Shown here piece by piece: positions 39,977-48,575 of a stretch of 64,000 nt of DNA. A program made the translations under genes and the position numbers. The DNA comes from CAVXGU01 sp963761615. GTDB lineage: Bacteria > Acidobacteriota > Vicinamibacteria > Vicinamibacterales > CAVVIG01. How positions within the stretch are numbered: the stretch's first letter is position 1; each line of letters opens with the position of its first letter. Where the stretch lies: the NCBI GenBank assembly GCA_963761615.1, contig CAVXGU010000002.1:62001-126000 (forward strand), read 5' to 3'. Below the pieces are notes generated by a model. That model made no database searches, was not told the origin of the DNA, and was given only the letters and a program-made list of their open reading frames with translations.

Positions 39977-40741
39977 ACTGACTATAGCATTCGGCGATGG
40001 GGCGATGGATGACCGCGTCGCGGCGAGCAGCGCCTTGCGCTTCGCCGCCGGGAAGTGCTCGATGGCATAGCGCAGCGTTGTCCGCGGAATGCGGGGACCG
40101 TTGGCCCGCAGGTAGCGCTCGAGCCGCGCCGGATCGGTGCGTCCCGCCTCCCGCAGCAGCCAGCCGACGGCTTTCTGGACGAGGTCCTCGCGGTCCCGAT
40201 GGAGATCCCGCGCGACGCGGTACGCCAGATCCAGCGCGCGGCCGCGCGCGGCGAGCTTGATCAGGCCGACCGCCGACGCACGCCGAACCCACAGGTGGCC
40301 ATCGTGTCGCCAGGACGCCACGCGGGCGGCCAGCGCCGGGTGCGCCGCGAGCAGGGGGCCCACGAGGAATCCGCAGATCGAATCGGTCGTCGCCCAGTTC
40401 GCCGCGTGGCCGTCCCGGAGCCAGCCCTTCCACATCGGCAGGAGCGCCGGCGTGAACGCGCGCCGGTACCGCGCCAGCACCTCGATGCCCACCGCCTTCA
40501 CCTCGAAGTGCCGGTCGCGGATCACGACGTCGGCGAACGCCGCCGCATCGGCAACGGACCAGTCGTCACGCACCTCGGCATGAAGACGTCTCGCCAGCAC
40601 GCGCACCCGCGGCGTCCCGACGTTGTAGAAGCCGAGGTTCCCGGTCGCACGAAAGTACCGCCGCGCGTCGAACGTCCCGACGGGACGGGCGAGCTCCCGG
40701 ACGGACCGGCGCGCGCGGACGGCGGCCATCGCCGGCGTCAT
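39941..40741 (-). CDS. DNA alkylation repair protein, AlkD-like
   Basis: 266-aa soluble, Arg-rich all-helical protein of the AlkD/HEAT-like DNA glycosylase family, which excises N3- and N7-alkylpurines. Typical segments: 'FYNVGTPRVRVLARRL', 'EVKAVGIEVLARYRR', 'WATTDSICGFLVGPLL' (the Asp of the W..D motif), 'WVRRASAVGLIKL' and 'DLVQKAVGWLLREAG'. The 3' end overlaps the TPP riboswitch of thiC, so the two genes may be co-transcribed or the thiC promoter lies inside this gene. Confidence 0.88.
   Translation of the reverse strand: MTPAMAAVRARRSVRELARPVGTFDARRYFRATGNLGFYNVGTPRVRVLARRLHAEVRDDWSVADAAAFADVVIRDRHFEVKAVGIEVLARYRRAFTPALLPMWKGWLRDGHAANWATTDSICGFLVGPLLAAHPALAARVASWRHDGHLWVRRASAVGLIKLAARGRALDLAYRVARDLHRDREDLVQKAVGWLLREAGRTDPARLERYLRANGPRIPRTTLRYAIEHFPAAKRKALLAATRSSIAPSPNAIVSTLAARGIPRRD
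39981..39986 (-). promoter_or_regulatory. -10 box for thiC located inside alkD
   Basis: TATAGT on the minus strand lies 4 bases upstream of the riboswitch 5' end. The -35 region (near 40004-40009) is weak. Confidence 0.35.
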
Positions 40742-40927
40742 GTGCTCGACCTCCTAGACACCTGGAGTACGGGAACCCGAAGAAGCGATCCGGCCGTCCG
40801 GATCGGACGCAGGGGGACACATCTTTATAAGAAAGCGCCTCGAAATAGTGGCCGGGGCGACGCTAGGCTAGTCATTGGAGCATGGCAGGCACGGTTCTGC
40901 CACCTTTTCCGGCTCCAAGGAGACGAT

Positions 40928-41560
40928 ATGCGACGGTTGCATGGATTGATTCTCGGTTCGTTCGCACTGATTCTCTCGGTCGCGCTCGCGCAGCCCGCGT
41001 TCGCACAGCAGCAGCAACAGCAGCAGATGCAGAACGGGAACGGCGACAGCGGCGGCGTGGGCGTCGGTGTCGAAGCGCTGGCCGGCTTCCCCTCGATCAG
41101 TAACGTTGACCCGTCGCTCAACGCGAAGACGAGCTACGGGTTCGGCCTGTGGGTGGGCGGGAACCGGAACGGCCGCGTCGGTTTCGTCGGCGAGTTCATC
41201 TACCTGATCCGCAAGGAAGAGCTGGGCACGGAGACCGCCAAGCACCAGGCCCTCGAGATTCCCGCCGTGTTCCACGTCAACATCGGCTCGCGGAACAAGA
41301 ACGGCCTGCTGGGCTACGCGGTCCTGGGTCCCGTCTTCACGATCAACGTGAAGAACACGCTGAGCGGCGGCCTCACGGGCAACAACTTTTCGTCGGCCGA
41401 CGTCGGCCTGATCTACGGCGCGGGCATCGAGTTCGCCCGCATCTCCGTCGAAGGCCGCATGAACCAGGGCTTCAGGAGCGTCACCGACAACGGCGGCGGC
41501 GCGTTCCAGGACTCCAAGGAGCGCAGCTTCGAGCTCCTCGGCAAGATCCGCTTCAACTGA
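40928..41560 (+). CDS. Outer-membrane beta-barrel protein (porin-like)
   Basis: 210 aa. The signal peptide ends at 'LAQPAFAQ', followed by a Gln-rich stretch ('QQQQQQQMQN'). The mature part alternates polar and aromatic or hydrophobic residues ('VGVGVEALAGFP', 'YGFGLWVGGNRNGRVGFVGEF', with the last strand 'SFELLGKIRFN') and ends in a hydrophobic residue pair before Asn, as expected of a small 8-strand barrel. AAGGAGA precedes the ATG. It lies alone between alkD (divergent) and rlmI (convergent). Specific function unknown. Confidence 0.82.
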   Translation: MRRLHGLILGSFALILSVALAQPAFAQQQQQQQMQNGNGDSGGVGVGVEALAGFPSISNVDPSLNAKTSYGFGLWVGGNRNGRVGFVGEFIYLIRKEELGTETAKHQALEIPAVFHVNIGSRNKNGLLGYAVLGPVFTINVKNTLSGGLTGNNFSSADVGLIYGAGIEFARISVEGRMNQGFRSVTDNGGGAFQDSKERSFELLGKIRFN

Positions 41561-41571
41561 GTCCGCGTCAC

Positions 41572-41606
41572 TCCGGGGCGGCGCCGCCTGCGCGGCGTCG
41601 CCCGGA
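41572..41606. terminator. GC-rich hairpin between the convergent beta-barrel and rlmI genes
   Basis: TCCGGGGCGGCGCCGC pairs imperfectly with GCGGCGTCGCCCGGA across a 4-base loop. No T-run, so terminator function is tentative. Confidence 0.4.
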
Positions 41607-41616
41607 CGCTCCCCCC

Positions 41617-42783
41617 TCACAGCTTTCGCAGGATGAAACACTTCAGGTAGTAGGTCTCGGGCACGCCGAGCAGGACGGGGTGATCGCGCCCCTGCATGCG
41701 CTTCTCGACGACCGTCACGTGCGTCTGGGCGTCGACCGACGCCTCGTAGACGATCTCCCCGAGATCGGCCTCGCTCACGTGGTACGAACAGCTGCAGGTG
41801 ACGAGGAAGCCTCCGGGGTTGAGCAGCTTGAGCGCCCGGAGGTTGATCTCCTTGTATCCGGCGCGCGCCTTGGCGACGGCCGACTTCGTCTTCGCGAACG
41901 CCGGCGGGTCCAGGACGATCGTGTCGAACCGCTCGCCCGCGCGCTCGAAGGCCCGCAGCTCGTCGAAGACGTTGCCCACGCGCGCGTCGATCGTGGCGCC
42001 GTTGCGCGCGGCATTCGCGCGGATCCGCGCGACCGCGTCCTCGGAGGCGTCGATCGCGACCGTCTCGCGGCACGTCCGCCCCAGCACGAGGGCGAAGCCG
42101 CCGTTGTAGCTGAAGGCGTCGAGCAGCCGCCCGCGGGCGTACCGCGCCGCGGCCTGCCGGTTCTCGCGCTGGTCGAGGAACAGCCCGGTCTTCTGGCCGC
42201 GGCGCACGTCGACCTCGTAGACAACGCCCAGCTCGTGGATCTCGACCGCCTCCGGCACGTCGCCGGCCAGCACATCCACCCGCCGCTCCAGACCTTCGAG
42301 CAGCCGGGCGCGCGGGTCGTTGCGCGCCAGGACGCCGCGGGGGTGCAGCCGGGCCTCGATCGTCTCGACGATGAGCGGCGTCAGGCGATCCATGCCCTGC
42401 GACAGCGTCTGCACGACGACGATGTCGTCGTAGCGGTCGGCGACGAGCGAGGGCAGCAGGTCGGCCTCGCCGTGGATGAGCCGGCAGGCCGTCGCGTCGA
42501 CGGCAAGCGACTCGCGGTAGTCGATCGCGTCCGCGATCCGCCGGCGGATCAGGTCGTCGTCGGCCGGATTGGTCTCTGCCGTCGTGCGGGCCAGCACGCG
42601 CAGCGCGATCTGGGATCGGTCGCTGTACAGCGCCTGGGCGAGCACCCGTCCGCGCGGCCCCCGCACGAGGACGCGCTCGCCCGCACCCGCCCGGGCCTCC
42701 GCCACGTCGGCGCGGTAGATCCACGGGTGGCCGCTCCGGATGCGCTGCTCACCGCGCGCGGAAATGACGACGGTCGGATACAT
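41617..42783 (-). CDS. rlmI: Class I SAM-dependent 23S rRNA methyltransferase, RlmI-like
   Basis: 388 aa with an N-terminal PUA domain (about residues 1-75, 'MYPTVVISARGEQRIRSGHP') and a C-terminal Rossmann methyltransferase domain. The latter has 'GQKTGLFLDQRENR', the SAM motif 'LLDAFSYNGGFAL' and 'VLDPPAFAKTKSAV'. Family members make m5C in 23S rRNA. The catalytic Cys is in 'CSCSYHVSE'. The ATG at 42783 is preceded directly by a heptamer array that supplies a GGAG at the right distance. A reading frame continues upstream through the array, but its residues are pure repeat. Confidence 0.9.
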   Translation of the reverse strand: MYPTVVISARGEQRIRSGHPWIYRADVAEARAGAGERVLVRGPRGRVLAQALYSDRSQIALRVLARTTAETNPADDDLIRRRIADAIDYRESLAVDATACRLIHGEADLLPSLVADRYDDIVVVQTLSQGMDRLTPLIVETIEARLHPRGVLARNDPRARLLEGLERRVDVLAGDVPEAVEIHELGVVYEVDVRRGQKTGLFLDQRENRQAAARYARGRLLDAFSYNGGFALVLGRTCRETVAIDASEDAVARIRANAARNGATIDARVGNVFDELRAFERAGERFDTIVLDPPAFAKTKSAVAKARAGYKEINLRALKLLNPGGFLVTCSCSYHVSEADLGEIVYEASVDAQTHVTVVEKRMQGRDHPVLLGVPETYYLKCFILRKL

Positions 42784-42787
42784 GGTC

Positions 42788-42859
42788 GGGCTCCGGCTTC
42801 GGACTTCGGGCTTCGGACTTCGGGCTTCAGGCTCCGGGCTCCGGGCTTCGGGCTCCGGC
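42788..42859 (+). repeat. GGCTTCG/GGCTCCG heptamer array before rlmI
   Basis: About ten 7-bp units (GGCTCCG, GGCTTCG, GACTTCG) begin 5 bp from the rlmI start codon. On the minus strand they read CGGAGCC, giving GGAG as a possible ribosome-binding site. Confidence 0.85.
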
Positions 42860-42873
42860 CAGCACGCTGCAGC

Positions 42874-43003
42874 GCCAGTCCCCAGCACCTTGCCGCGTCA
42901 GTTCCGAGCACTTTGCGGCGTCAGTTCCCAGCACGTTGCCGCGTCAGTTCCGAGCACTTTGCGGCGTTAGTTCCCAGCACGTTGCGGCGTTAGTCACTCA
43001 GCA
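42874..43003 (+). repeat. Tandem 23-bp repeat, two alternating variants
   Basis: Four full units begin at 42898, 42921, 42944 and 42967 with partial units at both ends. Variants A (CCGAGCACTTTGC) and B (CCCAGCACGTTGC) alternate, giving a 46-bp higher-order period. Located between the divergent rlmI and rpiB genes. Confidence 0.9.
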
Positions 43004-43037
43004 CCTTACCTTTTCCGCCATAGGACAATCAGTTTCC

Positions 43038-43484
43038 GTGCGAATCGCGATCGGTGCCGACCACGCGGGCTTCCTGCTCAAGGAGCACCTGACGCAGACG
43101 CTGGAGCGGCTCGGTCATGACGTGGAAGATCACGGCACGATCAGCGAGGCGGCCGTGGACTACCCGCCCATCTGCATCGCCGTCGCGCGGGCGGTCGCCG
43201 GCGGCCGGGCCGACCGCGGGATCGTGCTGGGCGGCAGCGGCCAGGGCGAGCAGATCGCGGCGAACAAGGTCGACGGGATCCGCGCGGCCCTGTGCAACGA
43301 CCTCTACACCGCGCGGCTGTCCCGGCTGCACAACGACGCGAACGTCCTCTCGATGGGCGGGCGCATCGTCGCCTTCGGCCTCGCCGACGAGATTCTCGCG
43401 CTCTGGCTGGACACCCCGTTCGAGGGCGGCCGGCACCAGCGGCGCATCGACCAGATTACGGACGCGGAACGGTCGCGGCACTGA
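43038..43484 (+). CDS. rpiB: Ribose-5-phosphate isomerase B
   Basis: 148-aa cytosolic RpiB/LacA/LacB protein interconverting ribose-5-P and ribulose-5-P. 'IAIGADHAGFLLKEHL' starts the protein, and 'VLGGSGQGEQIAANKVDGIRAAL' is the conserved block; the usual Cys of this block ('CGTG') is replaced by Gly-Ser. 'SRLHNDANVLSMGGRIV' completes the site. The GTG start at 43038 is chosen because the preceding sequence is 23-bp repeat. glyA follows 22 bp later. Confidence 0.92.
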   Translation: MRIAIGADHAGFLLKEHLTQTLERLGHDVEDHGTISEAAVDYPPICIAVARAVAGGRADRGIVLGGSGQGEQIAANKVDGIRAALCNDLYTARLSRLHNDANVLSMGGRIVAFGLADEILALWLDTPFEGGRHQRRIDQITDAERSRH

Positions 43485-43506
43485 CCACGCCGCCGCGGAG
43501 GACGCC

Positions 43507-44784
43507 ATGCCAACCGACACGACCACGGGCGCCATCTGGCGCAGCCTCGCGGAGACCGATCCCGACATCGCCGGCGCCGTGCGCGACGAGCGCCACCGGC
43601 AGAACAGCGGCCTGGAGCTCATCGCCTCCGAGAACTTCGTGAGCCGCGCCGTGCTCGAGGCCGCCGGCTCGGTGTTCACGAACAAGTACGCGGAAGGCTA
43701 CCCCGGACGCCGCTACTACGGCGGCTGCGAGTTCGCCGACGTCGTCGAGCGCGCGGCCATCGAGCGCGCGAAGGCCCTGTTCGGCGCCGAGCACGCCAAC
43801 GTCCAGCCGCACTCGGGCGCCCAGGCGAACATGGCCGTCTACTTCGCCCTGCTCAAGCCCGGCGACACCGTACTCGGCATGAACCTCGCGCACGGCGGGC
43901 ACCTCACCCACGGCCATCCCCTGAACTTCTCCGGCAAGCTCTACACGATCGTCCCGTACGGCGTGCGCGAAGACGACGAGCGGATCGACTACGACGCGCT
44001 CGACCGGCTCGCCGACGAGCACCGGCCGAAGATGATCATGGTCGGCGCCAGCGCGTACCCGCGGGTGATCGACTTCGCGCGGATCCGCCAGGCCGGCCTG
44101 CGCACGGGCGCCGCCGTCGTGACCGACATGGCGCACATCGCGGGCCTGGTCGCCGCGGGAGTCCATCCGAGCCCGGTGCCGCACTCCGACTTCGTGACCT
44201 CCACGACGCACAAGACGCTGCGCGGTCCGCGCTCGGGTCTCGTCCTGTGCACCGAGCGCTACGCGAAGGATCTCGACAAGAGCGTCTTCCCGGGCGTGCA
44301 GGGCGGACCGCTGATGCACATCGTGGCCGCCAAGGCCGTCTGCTTCAAGGAAGCCGCCGAGCCCGCCTTCGCCGGGTACCAGCGTCAGGTCGTCGCGAAC
44401 GCCAAGGCGCTGGCCGCGGCGCTCGCCGACGCCGGCTTCCGCCTCGTCAGCGGGGGCACCGACAACCACCTGATGCTCGTCGACGTCTTCTCGAAGGGCA
44501 TCACCGGCAAGGCGGCCGAGGCCGCGCTCGGCAAGGCCGGCATCACGGTCAACAAGAACGCGATCCCCTTCGACAAGAATCCGCCGATGGTCGCCAGCGG
44601 GATCCGGATCGGCACGCCCGCCGTCACGACCCGCGGCCTGCGCGAGGCCGAGATGGCCGCCGTCGGCGAGTTCATCGCCCGCGCGCTGCGGACGCCGGAC
44701 GACGACCGCGCGCTCGCCGCCATCCGCACCGAAGTCGAGGCGATGTGCCGGAAATTCCCGCTGTATCCGGAACCGCAGGCCTGA
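43507..44784 (+). CDS. glyA: Serine hydroxymethyltransferase
   Basis: 425-aa cytosolic PLP enzyme converting serine and tetrahydrofolate to glycine and methylene-THF. Hallmarks: 'LELIASENFVSRAVLEAAGS', 'YAEGYPGRRYYGGCEFAD', 'NVQPHSGAQANMAVYFALL', and the PLP lysine in 'VTSTTHKTLRGPRSGL'. The SD GGAGG lies 6 bases upstream of ATG 43507. It follows rpiB closely and overlaps the dinG-like gene by 40 bp. Confidence 0.98.
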   Translation: MPTDTTTGAIWRSLAETDPDIAGAVRDERHRQNSGLELIASENFVSRAVLEAAGSVFTNKYAEGYPGRRYYGGCEFADVVERAAIERAKALFGAEHANVQPHSGAQANMAVYFALLKPGDTVLGMNLAHGGHLTHGHPLNFSGKLYTIVPYGVREDDERIDYDALDRLADEHRPKMIMVGASAYPRVIDFARIRQAGLRTGAAVVTDMAHIAGLVAAGVHPSPVPHSDFVTSTTHKTLRGPRSGLVLCTERYAKDLDKSVFPGVQGGPLMHIVAAKAVCFKEAAEPAFAGYQRQVVANAKALAAALADAGFRLVSGGTDNHLMLVDVFSKGITGKAAEAALGKAGITVNKNAIPFDKNPPMVASGIRIGTPAVTTRGLREAEMAAVGEFIARALRTPDDDRALAAIRTEVEAMCRKFPLYPEPQA

Positions 44785-46799
44785 GGGGCGATCCGCCCCT
44801 CGTCGACCAGGTCGCCGGCGCCTTCGCCAGCGACGGCCCGCTGGCCGCCGCGCTGCCGACCTTCGAGCCCCGCGCCGGCCAGCGGCGCATGGCGATCGAG
44901 GTGGCGCGGGTGCTCGCCGAGGGCGGCGTGCTGCTGGCCGAAGCCGGGACCGGCACCGGCAAGACGCTGGCGTACCTCGTCCCCGCCATCCTGAGCGGCC
45001 AGCGCGTGCTCGTCTCCACCGGGACCAAGAACCTCCAGGAGCAGATCTACTTCAAGGACGTCCCCGCGCTGCGCGACGCGCTCGCCGTGCCGTTCACCGC
45101 GGCCTACATGAAGGGGCGCGCGAACTACCTCTGCCTGCACCGGCTGGATCAGCTCGAGAGCGGGGGCGGACCGGCGAGCCACGACGTCTTCCTGCCCATG
45201 ATCCAGGAGTGGGCGCGGGGGACCGACACCGGGGATCGCGCGGAGCTCGAAGATCTGCCCGAGGACCTGCCGTTCTGGAACGAGGTCGCCGCGACGGCGG
45301 AGACGTGTCTCGGCGCCGAGTGCCCGCGGTACGACGACTGCTACGTGACGCGCATGCGCCAGCGGGCCGCGGCGGCCGACGTGGTGATCGTGAACCACCA
45401 CCTGCTCTGCGCCGACGCCGCCGTCCGCCAGAGCGCGTACGGGGAGGTCATTCCGGCCTGCGCCCACATGGTGCTGGACGAAGCGCACCAGCTCGAAGAC
45501 ATCGCGACCCAGTACTTCGGCGTCCAGGTGAGCACCTACCGGGTCGAGGAGCTGGCGCGCGACGCCGAGCGCCTGGCCGAGTCGGGGGCCATCGACGGGG
45601 ACGGCGACCGCGCCGACCTCGCCAGGGCCGTGTCCCGCCTGCGCGACCACGCGAAGGCGTTCTTCGCCGAGCTCGCCCTCGCGCACCGCTCGGGCGGCGC
45701 CCGCGAGGATCGCGTGCGCGCGTCGGGGCCTTCTCTCGTGACGAGCGTCGAGCCGGCCAGCGCGCTCGCCGGCGCGCTCGACTTCCTCGAGGCCACGCTG
45801 GCGCTCGCCGGACACGGCCGGTCCGCGGCGCCGGACGGCGGGGACGCGGAGGGCCTCGGCGAGGTGCTCGCCGCGCTCGTCCGCCGCACCGGGGAGCTGC
45901 GCGCCGACCTGCGATCCCTCATCGGCGCGAGCGATCCCGAATTCGTGTACTTCGTCGAGTTCCGCGGGCGCGGCGTGTTCTTCCGCGCCTCGCCCATCGA
46001 CGTGTCGCGCATCGTCCGCGACCTGCTGCTGGACCGGGCCCGGGCGACGATCCTGACGTCGGCCACGCTCGCGGTGGACGGGTCCTTCTCCTACATCCGC
46101 GATCGCCTCGGAATCGCCCAGGCGTCGGAGGTCCGGCTGCCGTCGGAGTTCGATTTCGCGCGCCAGGCGATCGTGTACCTCCCGCGGCGGATGCCCGACC
46201 CCCGGGCGCCCGAGTTCGCGGCAGCGGCCGGCCGCGAGGTCGTCGACGTGCTGACGCGCACCGGCGGACGCGCGTTCGTGCTGTTCACGAGCTACTCGAT
46301 GCTGCGGGCCGTGCAGGCGGTGGCCGAACTGGCCCTCGACTTCCCCATCTTCGTCCAGGGCGCGGCGCCCCGTTCACAGCTGCTGCGCCAGTTCCGGGAG
46401 ACCCCGCACGCCGTGCTCTTCGCCACGTCCAGCTTCTGGCAGGGCGTCGACGTGCCGGGCGAGGCGCTGAGCTGCGTGATCGTCGACAAGCTCCCGTTCG
46501 CCTCGCCGGCCGACCCGGTGACGGCCGCGCGCATCGACGCCATCCGCGAGCGCGGCGGCAGCCCCTTCGAGGACTATCAGGTCCCCCTGGCGATCCTGGC
46601 CCTCCAGCAGGGACTCGGGCGGCTGATTCGCCATCGCCGGGACCGGGGCGTGCTGGCCGTCCTCGATCCGAGGCTGCGCACCAAGGGGTACGGGCGACGG
46701 TTCATGGCGAGCCTGCCGCCGGCGCCGGTCGTCCACGATCCAGGCCGGATCTCCGCGTTCTTCCAGGCGCCCGCCGCCGGCGCGGATGGCGGTAGTTGA
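44745..46799 (+). CDS. dinG: DinG/XPD-like ATP-dependent DNA helicase with Fe-S cluster
   Basis: About 684 aa superfamily 2 helicase. Walker A 'AEAGTGTGKTLAYLVPAILS' is near residue 67. The four-Cys iron-sulphur motif is seen as 'NYLCLHRL' followed by 'ETCLGAECPRYDDCYV'. The DEAH box is 'MVLDEAHQLEDIA'. The C-terminal motor has 'FVLFTSYSMLRA', 'FATSSFWQGVDVPG' and 'QGLGRLIRHRRDRGVLAVLD'. Likely role: resolving blocked forks or R-loops. The start is GTG 44745 within glyA; a CTG at 44781 is an alternative. Confidence 0.92.
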   Translation: MPEIPAVSGTAGLRGDPPLVDQVAGAFASDGPLAAALPTFEPRAGQRRMAIEVARVLAEGGVLLAEAGTGTGKTLAYLVPAILSGQRVLVSTGTKNLQEQIYFKDVPALRDALAVPFTAAYMKGRANYLCLHRLDQLESGGGPASHDVFLPMIQEWARGTDTGDRAELEDLPEDLPFWNEVAATAETCLGAECPRYDDCYVTRMRQRAAAADVVIVNHHLLCADAAVRQSAYGEVIPACAHMVLDEAHQLEDIATQYFGVQVSTYRVEELARDAERLAESGAIDGDGDRADLARAVSRLRDHAKAFFAELALAHRSGGAREDRVRASGPSLVTSVEPASALAGALDFLEATLALAGHGRSAAPDGGDAEGLGEVLAALVRRTGELRADLRSLIGASDPEFVYFVEFRGRGVFFRASPIDVSRIVRDLLLDRARATILTSATLAVDGSFSYIRDRLGIAQASEVRLPSEFDFARQAIVYLPRRMPDPRAPEFAAAAGREVVDVLTRTGGRAFVLFTSYSMLRAVQAVAELALDFPIFVQGAAPRSQLLRQFRETPHAVLFATSSFWQGVDVPGEALSCVIVDKLPFASPADPVTAARIDAIRERGGSPFEDYQVPLAILALQQGLGRLIRHRRDRGVLAVLDPRLRTKGYGRRFMASLPPAPVVHDPGRISAFFQAPAAGADGGS

Positions 46800-46866
46800 G
46801 CGCCGTTTGTTTCGGGTAAAATTGCGGGTACCGCTCGACATTAGATTGCTTTTCAGGAGGCTTTTG

Positions 46867-47868
46867 ATGACTCGTCAATCACACGGCCGGCAGCTCTGGA
46901 CGCTCGTCCTGCCCGTCGCCGTCACGCTCTTCCTGACCGCTCTGGCCTCTCCGGCCGCCGCGCAGGCCGGCGGACAAATCCGAGGCATGGTCAAGGACGC
47001 GCAGGGCCAGGCCGTGGAAGGTGCCGTGGTCACCATCGAGGACCAGACCAGCGGCCGCCACTTCGAGACCAAGACCGACAAGAAGGGCCAGTTCATGCAG
47101 ATTGGCCTCCACACCGGCGCGTACAAGCTGACGGCGACCAAGCAGGGCGCCGGCCAGGCGGCCGGGATGGTGAACGTCAGCGCGTCGTCGGCCGCGCAGC
47201 CGGTGCTGACGCTGGTCCCGGCGGCGGCGGGCGGCATGACGAAAGAGGAAATCGAGAAGAAGAACGCCGAGCTCAAGACCGCCTTCGACGCCGGTGTCGC
47301 CGCCAACAACGCCGGCAACTACGACGAGGCGATCGCGAAGTTCAACGACGCGATCGGCATCTCCCCGAAGTGCTCGGACTGCTACTACAACATCGGGGTG
47401 ATCTACTCGCAGCGGAAGGACTACGACAAGGCGGAGGAGACCTTCAAGAAGGCGATCGAGATCAAGCCGGACTACGCGGACGCGTACAACGGCCTGGCGA
47501 ACGTCTACAACGCGGAGCGGAAGTTCGACGAGGCGGCCGCGGCCAGCAAGAAGGCCGCCGACATCTCGGGCGCCGGTCTGCTGGGCGGCGGCGGCGCCGA
47601 CGCCGACACCCTCGCGCGCCAGGCGATGATTCTCTTCAACAGCGGCAAGGCCGCCGACGCCAAGCCGATCGCGCAGCAGGCGCTGTCGATCGATCCGAAC
47701 AACGCCGACGCCCACTTCATCATGGGCATGATCCTGCTCTCGGACAATCCGGCCGGCGCGAAGACCGAGCTCGAGGCGTTCCTCAAGCTCACCAAGGATC
47801 CCACGGGACAGAACGCGACGACCGCCAAGTCACTGATCCCGGAGCTCGACAAGATGATCAACAAGTAG
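46867..47868 (+). CDS. Exported TPR protein with N-terminal carboxypeptidase-regulatory-like domain
   Basis: 333 aa. A signal peptide ends at 'ALASPAAAQA'. Residues about 35-115 form a beta-sandwich of the carboxypeptidase-regulatory type ('QIRGMVKDAQGQAVEGAVVT', 'TKTDKKGQFMQIGLHTGAYK'). After a short linker come TPR repeats (about 130-330: 'AGNYDEAIAKFNDAIGISP', 'KDYDKAEETFKKAIEIKPDY', 'DPNNADAHFIMGMILLSD'). AGGAGG is well placed before ATG 46867. The combination suggests a periplasmic or outer-membrane scaffold; function unknown. Confidence 0.88.
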   Translation: MTRQSHGRQLWTLVLPVAVTLFLTALASPAAAQAGGQIRGMVKDAQGQAVEGAVVTIEDQTSGRHFETKTDKKGQFMQIGLHTGAYKLTATKQGAGQAAGMVNVSASSAAQPVLTLVPAAAGGMTKEEIEKKNAELKTAFDAGVAANNAGNYDEAIAKFNDAIGISPKCSDCYYNIGVIYSQRKDYDKAEETFKKAIEIKPDYADAYNGLANVYNAERKFDEAAAASKKAADISGAGLLGGGGADADTLARQAMILFNSGKAADAKPIAQQALSIDPNNADAHFIMGMILLSDNPAGAKTELEAFLKLTKDPTGQNATTAKSLIPELDKMINK

Positions 47869-47873
47869 CCCTC

Positions 47874-48575
47874 GTGTTCGATTCCGGCGCGCTCGAGGCT
47901 CGGCTGGCTGGCGTTCGCGATCGCATCGCGAGCGCCGCCGCCCGGGCCGGGCGCGATCCCGCCAGCATCCGCCTCGTCGCCGTCTCCAAGACCTTCGATG
48001 CCGACCACGTCCGCGCCGCCGCGCGCGCCGGACAGGTGGACTTCGGCGAGAACCGCGTGCAGGAGGCGCTCCCCAAGATGGACCGCACCGCCGACCTGCC
48101 GCTCCGCTGGCACCTGGTCGGCCATCTCCAGTCGAACAAGGCGCGCAAGGCCGGCGCTCGCTTCGACGTCGTCCAGTCGGTCGACAGCGTGGAGCTGCTC
48201 TCGGTCCTCGACCGGTCGGCCGCCGACGCCGGGCGGACGCTCGACGTGCTCGTCCAGGTGGACATGGCGGAAGAGCCGACCAAGCACGGCGCGAAGGTCG
48301 GCGAGCTGGCGCCGCTCTTCGAGGCCGCGTCGCGGTGCCGCGCGGCGCGACTGGCCGGGCTCATGCTGCTGCCGCCGGCCGTAGACGAACCCGAGGACGC
48401 GCGGCCGGCATTCCGCGCCCTCGTCGAGCTCCGCCGCCGGCTTCTCGATCGGGGCGTGAGCCCGTCCATGCTCGCCGAGCTCTCGATGGGCATGAGTCAC
48501 GATTTCGAAATCGCGATCCAAGAAGGCGCCACGATCGTCCGGGTGGGACGGGCGATCTTCGGCTCGAGGCTCTAG
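47874..48575 (+). CDS. yggS: PLP homeostasis protein YggS/YlmE (PROSC family)
   Basis: 233-aa single-domain PLP-binding TIM-barrel protein. The PLP lysine is in 'IRLVAVSKTFD' near residue 36. 'DFGENRVQEALPKM', 'WHLVGHLQSNKARK', 'LSMGMSHDFEIAIQEGATIV' and 'RVGRAIFG' are conserved family blocks. The GTG start lies 5 bp after the TPR gene stop. The gene order yggS-divIVA-yggU fits the ylm/division cluster of other bacteria. Its last codons ('GSRL-stop') are already inside a GGCTCTG heptamer array. Confidence 0.95.
   Translation: MFDSGALEARLAGVRDRIASAAARAGRDPASIRLVAVSKTFDADHVRAAARAGQVDFGENRVQEALPKMDRTADLPLRWHLVGHLQSNKARKAGARFDVVQSVDSVELLSVLDRSAADAGRTLDVLVQVDMAEEPTKHGAKVGELAPLFEAASRCRAARLAGLMLLPPAVDEPEDARPAFRALVELRRRLLDRGVSPSMLAELSMGMSHDFEIAIQEGATIVRVGRAIFGSRL

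Noticed and set aside
42874..43003. Regularly spaced repeats resembling a CRISPR array
   Set aside because: The 23-bp units are directly adjacent with no unique spacers, and there are no cas genes.
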